Shown here in pieces: positions 30,749 through 35,632 of a DNA stretch of 35,632 bases. Both the position numbers and the translations under genes were made by a program. The DNA lies in the NCBI GenBank assembly GCA_003152275.1, contig PLZU01000073.1, positions 1-35,632 of the forward strand, given 5' to 3'. The DNA is from Actinomycetota bacterium (GTDB lineage: Bacteria; Actinomycetota; Thermoleophilia; Gaiellales; Gaiellaceae). Numbering within the stretch: position 1 is the first letter of the stretch; every line of letters begins with the position of its first letter. The notes below the pieces were generated by a model. It ran no database searches. It was not told the origin of the DNA and saw only the letters and a program-made list of their open reading frames with translations.

Positions 30749-33410
30749 CACTGAGGCAGCCGTCGCGGTGGACGTGATCCTCCGCGACGGCTCGACTTTG
30801 CGGCTGAGGGCGCCCGCGCACGGCGATGCGGGCGCCCTTCTCGCGTTCTTCGACCGACTCTCCGAGCACAGCCGTTATCTCCGCTTCCACGGGGTGCGAC
30901 GCGTCGATGCACGGCTCGTCGAGCACTTCCTCGATCCCGACCTGGCCGACCGCGGCGCGCTGATCGGTGTGCTCGCGGACGCTACAGGCAACGAACGCGT
31001 CGTTGCGCTCGGCGAGTACGCGCGCCTGCGCGACCCGCTGGCGGCAGAGGTCGCCTTCGCGGTTGCAGATGACTTCCAGGGACGGGGTGCGGGGACCCGG
31101 CTCCTCGAGCAGCTGGCAATTCGCGCCTCCGGCGTTGGAATCGAGCGCTTCGTAGCAGAGGTGCTACCCGAGAATTCGGCGATGCTCGCCGTCTTCCGCG
31201 ACGCGGGCTTCGAGGAGTCGCGCACGCTTGGCGGAGGAGAGATCGAGGTGCACTTCCCGATCGCGCGGACGCAGCGTTTCCGCGCACGCGTTGAGGAGCG
31301 CGACCACATCGCGGTCGTTGCGTCGCTGCGACCGTTCTTCGCGCCGGCCGGCGTCGCAGTGATCGGCGCTTCGAAGCGCCGAGGCTCGATCGGCGGCGAG
31401 CTCTTTCGCAACATCATCGCCGCAGACTTTGCGGGTGCCGCATATCCCGTGAACCGAGTCGGCGAAGCGGTGGCCGGCGTACACGCGTACCGCACGATCG
31501 AGGAGATCCCCGACCCCGTCGATCTCGCCGTCATCTGCGTCCCCGGCGACCGCGTGTTCGAGTCGGCGGAGGCGGCGTTGCAAAAGGGTGTACCGGCGCT
31601 GTGCGTGATCTCGGCGGGATTCGCCGAGGTCGGCTCCGAAGGCGCAGAGCGCCAGGAGCAGCTCCTTGCTCTTGTGCGAGCCCACGGAGCGCGGCTCGTT
31701 GGGCCGAACTGCCTCGGCATCGCGGTTCCCGCGCTCGGCCTCAACGCCACCTTCGCACCTCGCGCGCTGCCGCCGGGCCGCATCGCTTTCTCCTCGCAGA
31801 GCGGCGCGCTCGGGCTCGCGCTCCTCGAGAAGGCGTCGGAAAGCGGCCTCGGCTTCTCGGCGTTCGTCTCGATCGGCAACAAAGCGGACGTCTCTTCGAA
31901 CGACCTGCTCGAGTGGTGGGAAGAGGATGAGGACACCGACGTCGTGCTCCTCTACCTCGAGTCCTTCGGGAATCCACAGAAGTTCGCGCACGTTGCCGGC
32001 CGCCTGGCGCGGCGCAAGCCGATCCTTGCCCTCAAAGCCGGAACGTCGCGCGCCGGTGCCCGCGCGGCAAGCTCTCACACCGCCGCGCTCGCCGGTTCGG
32101 ACGCAGCCGTCGAGGCGCTGTTCCGCAGCGCGGGCGTGCTGCGAGCGCACAGCCTCGAGGAGCTCGTCGACGTCGCGACCCTCCTGTCGAGCCAGCAGCT
32201 GCCGAAAGGTCGCCGCGTCGCCGTGCTCACGAACGCCGGCGGGCTCGGCATCCTCTGCGCCGACGCCTGCGACGCGGCGGGGCTCGAGCTGCCGGAACTC
32301 GCGGGCGCGACCCGGCATGCCCTCGCAGCCGTGCTCCCGAGCGAAGCGAGCCTCGCGAACCCCGTCGACCTGCTCGGCTCAGCAACGGGCGAGACGTACG
32401 CGCAAGCACTGCCCCACCTGCTGCGCGATCCGGGGATCGACGCAGTGATCGCGATCTTCGTGCCGCCCGTCGTGGCCGGTGCCGACGAAGTCGCGGCCGC
32501 GATTCGCCAGGCACTGGTGCGCGAGGCGTCTGAGAAGCCGGTGCTCGCCGTCATCGTGAGCGCCGACGGCACCCCGGAAAGCCTGCGAGGAGCGGGCGCG
32601 CCCGTCGCAACGTTCGCGTACCCCGAGTCGGCTGCGCGTGCGCTCGGGCTCGCGGCAGGACGGGCCGAATGGCTGCGGCGCCCGGCCGGAACCGTCCCGA
32701 CGCTCGACGGCATCGAGAGCGCGACTGCGCGCCGGCTCGTCGAGACGACGCTTGCGTCCTCCAACGACGTCTGGCTGGACCCGGCGGCGACGCGGGCGCT
32801 CCTGTCGGCCTACGGCGTGCCGCTCGTGCCGGAGCAGCTCGTGGCAGACGCCGACGAAGCGGTCGCAGCTGCACGCCTCCTCGGACGCTCAGTCGTACTC
32901 AAGACGGCTGCCGCCGGCGCACACAAGACCGAGAGCGGCGGCGTCGCACTGAACCTCGAGACCGAAGACGAGATTCGCACTGCAGCTGAACGCATCGGAG
33001 GACCGCTGCTCGTGCAGCCGATGATCAGCGGCGGCACCGAGCTGCTCGCCGGAGTCGTGCAGGACCCGCTCTTCGGCCCGCTCGTCGCCTTTGGGCCCGG
33101 TGGCGTCCTCGCAGAGCTGATCGGCGGCGCCGACTTCCGCATCGCGCCCCTGACCAACCTCGACGCCGACGAACTCGTGCAGGGCGGCAAGGCCGGCCGG
33201 CTCGTCCGCGGCTACCGCGGCGCCGCGGCGGCCGACGCGGATGCGCTCGTCACGCTCGTCCACCGGCTTTCCCGGCTTGCCGTCGACCTGCCCGAGGTCG
33301 CGGAGCTCGACCTCAACCCGGTCCTCGCGTTGCCGAGCGGCTGCATCGTGGTCGACGCGCGCATTCGGCTGCTGGCCCGCCCCGAGGATCGCTCGCTGAA
33401 GAGCTGGTAG
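30732..33410 (+). CDS. GNAT acetyltransferase - ADP-forming acetate-CoA ligase fusion
   Basis: An 892-residue multidomain protein. A GNAT domain occupies about residues 15-165 (LRLRAPAHGDAGALLAFFDRLS, VAFAVADDFQGRGAGTRLLEQLA). It is followed by the CoA-binding domain (FFAPAGVAVIGASKRRGSIGGELFRNI), succinyl-CoA-ligase-like domains (GPNCLGIA, SQSGALGLALLEKASESGLGFS, catalytic His in ASSHTAALAGSD) and an ATP-grasp domain (LLSAYGVPLVPEQLV, VLKTAAAGAHKTESGGV, GPGGVLAELIGGADFRIAPL). NDP-forming ligases convert acetyl-CoA + ADP + Pi to acetate + ATP; the GNAT part acetylates lysines in related Pat proteins. TTG 30732 overlaps the dehydrogenase gene; GTG 30768 is an alternative just before the GNAT domain. 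It would recover ATP from acetyl-CoA made by pyruvate oxidoreductase. Confidence 0.92.
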   Translation: MPESHSTEAAVAVDVILRDGSTLRLRAPAHGDAGALLAFFDRLSEHSRYLRFHGVRRVDARLVEHFLDPDLADRGALIGVLADATGNERVVALGEYARLRDPLAAEVAFAVADDFQGRGAGTRLLEQLAIRASGVGIERFVAEVLPENSAMLAVFRDAGFEESRTLGGGEIEVHFPIARTQRFRARVEERDHIAVVASLRPFFAPAGVAVIGASKRRGSIGGELFRNIIAADFAGAAYPVNRVGEAVAGVHAYRTIEEIPDPVDLAVICVPGDRVFESAEAALQKGVPALCVISAGFAEVGSEGAERQEQLLALVRAHGARLVGPNCLGIAVPALGLNATFAPRALPPGRIAFSSQSGALGLALLEKASESGLGFSAFVSIGNKADVSSNDLLEWWEEDEDTDVVLLYLESFGNPQKFAHVAGRLARRKPILALKAGTSRAGARAASSHTAALAGSDAAVEALFRSAGVLRAHSLEELVDVATLLSSQQLPKGRRVAVLTNAGGLGILCADACDAAGLELPELAGATRHALAAVLPSEASLANPVDLLGSATGETYAQALPHLLRDPGIDAVIAIFVPPVVAGADEVAAAIRQALVREASEKPVLAVIVSADGTPESLRGAGAPVATFAYPESAARALGLAAGRAEWLRRPAGTVPTLDGIESATARRLVETTLASSNDVWLDPAATRALLSAYGVPLVPEQLVADADEAVAAARLLGRSVVLKTAAAGAHKTESGGVALNLETEDEIRTAAERIGGPLLVQPMISGGTELLAGVVQDPLFGPLVAFGPGGVLAELIGGADFRIAPLTNLDADELVQGGKAGRLVRGYRGAAAADADALVTLVHRLSRLAVDLPEVAELDLNPVLALPSGCIVVDARIRLLARPEDRSLKSW

Positions 33411-33414
33411 CTGC

Positions 33415-33451
33415 GGGAATCCCGCAGGTGGGGCGCGGCGAACATCCGATG
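33415..33451 (+). promoter_or_regulatory. Bipartite regulon promoter (24-bp spacing), cupredoxin-like gene 33503
   Basis: GGGAATCCC (33415-33423), centre of the 15-bp palindrome-like TGCGGGAATCCCGCA, is followed after exactly 24 bp by GATGCCGG (33448), preceded by CC. This is the most symmetrical operator in the window. It begins 5 bp after the stop of the ligase gene. Confidence 0.68.
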
Positions 33452-33502
33452 CCGGCCCACCCGCCGCCGCCGAGACTCGAAGAAATCGAAAAGGAGCTCT
33501 GA

Positions 33503-33925
33503 ATGTTCTTCAAGCGCATGCCTATCCTCCTCGCGCTCGCCCTCGCCCTGGGTCTCGCGGGCGCCGCGTCGGCCGCCTCGGCACCGGGCCACGCCTCTCT
33601 CCTCATCCGCCATCAGACGCGCGGATGTCACACCTGGTCGGTCAACGGCGGCCCCTTCAAGGCGAGCCAGTCGATCACGCTTCGGCGTGGCGGCTGGCTG
33701 ACCGTGACGGACAACGACGTCATGTCTCACAAGCTCGTCCTGACGAGCGGCCCCGCCCTGCGGATCGCACATCCGATGCTGAATCACACGGGCGCGTCGG
33801 TGAAGGTCACGTTCGCCAAGCCCGGTGTCTACCACTTCACGACGAAGCCCGGCGAGGACTACATGTCCGGGGTGAAGACGATCGGCGAGGACAACGTCCT
33901 GCGCCTGACCGTCCACGTCTCTTAG
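33503..33925 (+). CDS. Secreted cupredoxin-fold-like protein without the copper cysteine
   Basis: A 140-residue protein with a clear signal peptide (MFFKRMPILLALALALGLAGAASA, cleavage near residue 24-27). The mature part has a cupredoxin-like beta pattern: TWSVNGGPFKASQSITLRRGGWLTVTDNDVMSHKLVLTSGP, then VKVTFAKPGVYHFTTKPGEDYM, then EDNVLRLTVHVS. Histidines in MSHKLV and YHFTT and methionines could bind copper, but the cysteine of a type-1 site at the C-terminal loop is absent; the only cysteine is Cys42 in RGCHTW. AAGGAGCT precedes ATG 33503. It stands alone between its own promoter element and the 33944-33975 hairpin. Confidence 0.8.
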   Translation: MFFKRMPILLALALALGLAGAASAASAPGHASLLIRHQTRGCHTWSVNGGPFKASQSITLRRGGWLTVTDNDVMSHKLVLTSGPALRIAHPMLNHTGASVKVTFAKPGVYHFTTKPGEDYMSGVKTIGEDNVLRLTVHVS

Positions 33926-33943
33926 CGAACGACAACGCCGAAG

Positions 33944-33975
33944 GCGAACGGGCCGGCATGCGCCGGCCCGTTCGC
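33944..33975. terminator. Terminator hairpin after gene 33503
   Basis: A perfect 14-bp stem (arm GCGAACGGGCCGGC) with a 4-nt ATGC loop lies 19 bp past the stop codon, followed by TTGC. It separates this gene from the next promoter element at 33992. Confidence 0.7.
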
Positions 33976-33991
33976 TTGCGAGAGCTGATGC

Positions 33992-34028
33992 GGGTTTCCC
34001 GCAGGCCGGTTCAGCGCTGCTCCGGATG
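33992..34028 (+). promoter_or_regulatory. Bipartite regulon promoter (24-bp spacing), gene 34061 - cupin - phosphoketolase unit
   Basis: GGGTTTCCC (33992-34000), inside TGCGGGTTTCCCGCA, is followed after exactly 24 bp by GATGCCGC (34025), preceded by CCG. It lies directly downstream of a terminator, so it is a true independent promoter region. Confidence 0.68.
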
Positions 34029-34060
34029 CCGCGCCTACCCACCCGGAAGATGCTTCAGCC

Positions 34061-34726
34061 ATGCGTAAGAGCTATGGAGTCGTCTGGCGGGAAGGCAAGC
34101 ACCAGCTCGCGCGCGGCAAGCTCGAGCTCCTCCCGCACGCGATGCGACTCGAGGGGATGATGGGGTCGGAGCCGACGACGCGTGAGATCGCGTACGACTA
34201 CCTCTCCGAGATCCGCATTGGCCGCTCCACCGAGGAGCGCATCGACGGCCACCCGAGCCTCGTGCTGGCCCCGCGCACCGGCGAGACGCTCTCGATCGCG
34301 AGCGTCGCGCAGTCCGGCGTCGTCGCGGAGATCGCGGAACGGCTCGCGTCGCTCCAGTTCGGCTCGGACGTCCGTCGCCGCATCGCCATCGTGCTGCCGC
34401 TGAAAGAAGACGCGCACGACGCCGTTCGGGAGCTGCTCACAGAGGGTCCGCCTTTCGACCCGGAAGCGCTCGACCTCGACCGCCATCTCGTCTTTCTGAC
34501 CGCGTCCGAAGCGGTGTTCATTTTCGAGTCCAAGCTCGGCGCCGACGCGCTGGAACCGCTGCTCCAGGAGCCGAAGCTCTGGCAGAGTGTGGCGGCATGG
34601 CACGATCACCTCGCCGGGCCGCCGCGGATTGCGGAGGACGTCTTCTCGTGGGAGCGCTCCGACATCGGCATCGACCGCTCGCTCCTACCCCCAGGCCTCC
34701 GGAACGGCGATAGCCTCGAGTTGTGA
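34061..34726 (+). CDS. Hypothetical protein, first gene of the phosphoketolase unit
   Basis: A 221-residue soluble protein with no family I can name. Residues 1-95 look like a compact beta-rich (PH/GRAM-like) domain: SYGVVWREGKHQLARGKLELLPHAMRLEG, then YDYLSEIRIGRS and PSLVLAPRTGETLSIAS, a pattern common in proteins that place a membrane-proximal or regulatory PH-like fold. The C-terminal half contains VFLTASEAVFIFESKLGADALEPLLQEPKLWQSVAAWHDHLAGPPRIAEDVFSW, helical and rich in Trp and acidic residues. GGAAG lies 12 bases before the ATG. The stop overlaps the cupin start (GTGA), so it belongs to the same unit. Confidence 0.78.
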   Translation: MRKSYGVVWREGKHQLARGKLELLPHAMRLEGMMGSEPTTREIAYDYLSEIRIGRSTEERIDGHPSLVLAPRTGETLSIASVAQSGVVAEIAERLASLQFGSDVRRRIAIVLPLKEDAHDAVRELLTEGPPFDPEALDLDRHLVFLTASEAVFIFESKLGADALEPLLQEPKLWQSVAAWHDHLAGPPRIAEDVFSWERSDIGIDRSLLPPGLRNGDSLEL

Positions 34727-35091
34727 ACGACGCTCCGGACGAGCACCTGACCGGCCCGATGCTGACGGTCGCACATGCATTCGATGTCGAGGCTGTGAAG
34801 GAGCGGCTGAGCGAGACGGGCGGGTACGAGGTCGTGCACTCCTCCCCCGGTCTCGAGATCGGCGTCTACGTCCTCGTCGCGCCTGAGCCGGACCGCCAGC
34901 AGCCACATGACGACGACGAGGTCTACATCGTCCTCGAGGGAACAGGCGTCCTCGATATCGAGGGCGCGAAGGTCGAGCTCCGCGAGGGCCACGCCCTCTT
35001 CGTGCCGGCCGGCGCCGAGCACCGGTTCAGCGGCTACGAGCACCTGAGCCTGCTCGTCATTTTCGAGCACACACCCGCACGCGGGTCGTGA
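34723..35091 (+). CDS. Cupin-domain protein
   Basis: A 122-residue single cupin. Motif 1 is [21 protein letters not shown] (H-x3-E-type metal ligands in HDDDEVY) and motif 2 is [29 protein letters not shown], where the PAGAEHRF His completes the site. A metal-bound small-molecule sensor or isomerase role is possible, but the substrate is unknown. Both ends overlap neighbours by four bases (GTGA at 34723 and 35088), so it is translated together with the unknown protein and phosphoketolase, perhaps as a regulator or metabolite handler of that pathway. Confidence 0.88.
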   Translation: MNDAPDEHLTGPMLTVAHAFDVEAVKERLSETGGYEVVHSSPGLEIGVYVLVAPEPDRQQPHDDDEVYIVLEGTGVLDIEGAKVELREGHALFVPAGAEHRFSGYEHLSLLVIFEHTPARGS

Positions 35092-35632
35092 GCCTGTCGG
35101 AGCACGAGCTCCGTCTGATTGACGCGTACTGGCGCGCTGCGAACTATCTGTCGGTCGGACAGATCTACCTGCTCGACAACCCGCTCGTGCGCGAGCCCCT
35201 TCGGCCCGAGCACGTCAAGCCTCGGCTCCTTGGGCACTTCGGCACGACACCGGGGCTCAATCTCGTCTACGCCCACCTGAACCGCGCGATCCGCGCGCGT
35301 GACCTGAGCGCGATGTACGTCACGGGACCCGGGCACGGCGGTCCAGGCCTTGTCGCGAACGCGTATCTCGAGGGGACGTACAGCGAGGTCTACTCGGCGA
35401 TCGGCAACGACGAGGACGGCCTCCGCAAGCTGTTCCGCCAGTTCTCGTTCCCCGGCGGAATCCCGAGTCACGTTGCGCCCGAGACTCCGGGCTCGATCCA
35501 CGAGGGCGGCGAGCTCGGCTACGCACTTGCGCACGCATTCGGCGCGGCGTTCGACAACCCCGACCTGCTCGTCGCGTGCGTGATCGGCGACGGCGAGGCC
35601 GAGACCGGTCCGCTGGCCGCCAGCTGGCACTC
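35088..35632 (+). CDS. xfp: Phosphoketolase, N-terminal part (runs off the window)
   Basis: From GTG 35088 an open frame of 181 complete codons continues past the right edge. It reads [31 protein letters not shown], then [78 protein letters not shown] and the TPP motif region [15 protein letters not shown]. These are typical of xylulose 5-phosphate/fructose 6-phosphate phosphoketolase. The enzyme splits the sugar phosphates to acetyl phosphate and a shorter aldose phosphate. The start overlaps the cupin stop by four bases. About three quarters of the gene should lie beyond the window. Confidence 0.96.
   Translation, partial: MSLSEHELRLIDAYWRAANYLSVGQIYLLDNPLVREPLRPEHVKPRLLGHFGTTPGLNLVYAHLNRAIRARDLSAMYVTGPGHGGPGLVANAYLEGTYSEVYSAIGNDEDGLRKLFRQFSFPGGIPSHVAPETPGSIHEGGELGYALAHAFGAAFDNPDLLVACVIGDGEAETGPLAASWH

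Overview
The window is about 35.6 kb of high-GC bacterial DNA. Gene content points to Actinomycetota, and I lean towards a Thermoleophilia-like soil or subsurface lineage. Evidence for this is a DUF1918 domain protein, several UspA proteins, an N-terminal GNAT / ADP-forming acetyl-CoA ligase fusion, a DosS-like two-GAF kinase and abundant GTG starts with GTGA or ATGA overlaps. The class assignment is inference; the phylum is reasonably secure. No rRNA, tRNA, CRISPR array, intact insertion sequence or prophage was seen.

Layout. 1-4495 is fairly ordinary: a DUF1501 Tat-exported protein, a small cupredoxin, infA, a hemolysin-III-type membrane protein, a LiaF-like fragment and a secreted S53 peptidase. 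From about 4500 to the right edge the window reads as one stress, hypoxia or dormancy island. It holds an ACT-malic enzyme, GAPDH, a five-gene pyruvate:ferredoxin oxidoreductase operon with a GltD-like FAD subunit, a CBS-BON protein, and a USP + heavy-metal P-type ATPase pair. It continues with two paralogous small membrane proteins, several small unknowns, a DUF1918-YbaK fusion and a HAD protein. Next comes an Hsp20 / cyclic-2,3-diphosphoglycerate-synthetase-like / ornithine carbamoyltransferase / carbamate kinase operon and a sigma-70 factor. The right side has two more USPs, a DosRS-like two-component pair, a zinc alcohol dehydrogenase with a GNAT/acetate-CoA ligase, a cupredoxin-like protein, and an unknown-cupin-phosphoketolase operon that runs off the edge. 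The set resembles in content the mycobacterial DosR dormancy regulon (USPs, Hsp20, CBS protein, cation ATPase, ferredoxin, GAF-GAF kinase and NarL-type regulator).

The most interesting signal is not a gene. Upstream of at least 16 transcription units there is a bipartite promoter-like element: a GGGAAWCCC / TAGTTCCCC-type inverted-repeat operator, then exactly 24 bp (11 cases) or 23 bp (5 cases), then GATG or a close variant, usually within CCGATGCCG. If GATGCC is the -10 hexamer, the operator is centred near -41, the position of a class II activator. I infer that a single activator, most likely the NarL-type regulator at 26687-27325, controls nearly all units here. In several genes the element also decides which start codon is real.

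How the genes may work together (inference): phosphoketolase, pyruvate:ferredoxin oxidoreductase and malic enzyme feed acetyl-phosphate, acetyl-CoA and pyruvate. ADP-forming acetyl-CoA ligase and carbamate kinase make ATP by substrate-level phosphorylation, and alcohol dehydrogenase and the GltD-like subunit move reducing equivalents. Hsp20, the USPs and CBS-BON fit maintenance functions. Between the live genes lie several decayed ones: a formate/nitrite transporter tail, two P-type ATPase remnants and a flavodoxin remnant, all from families at home in an anaerobic or dormancy programme.
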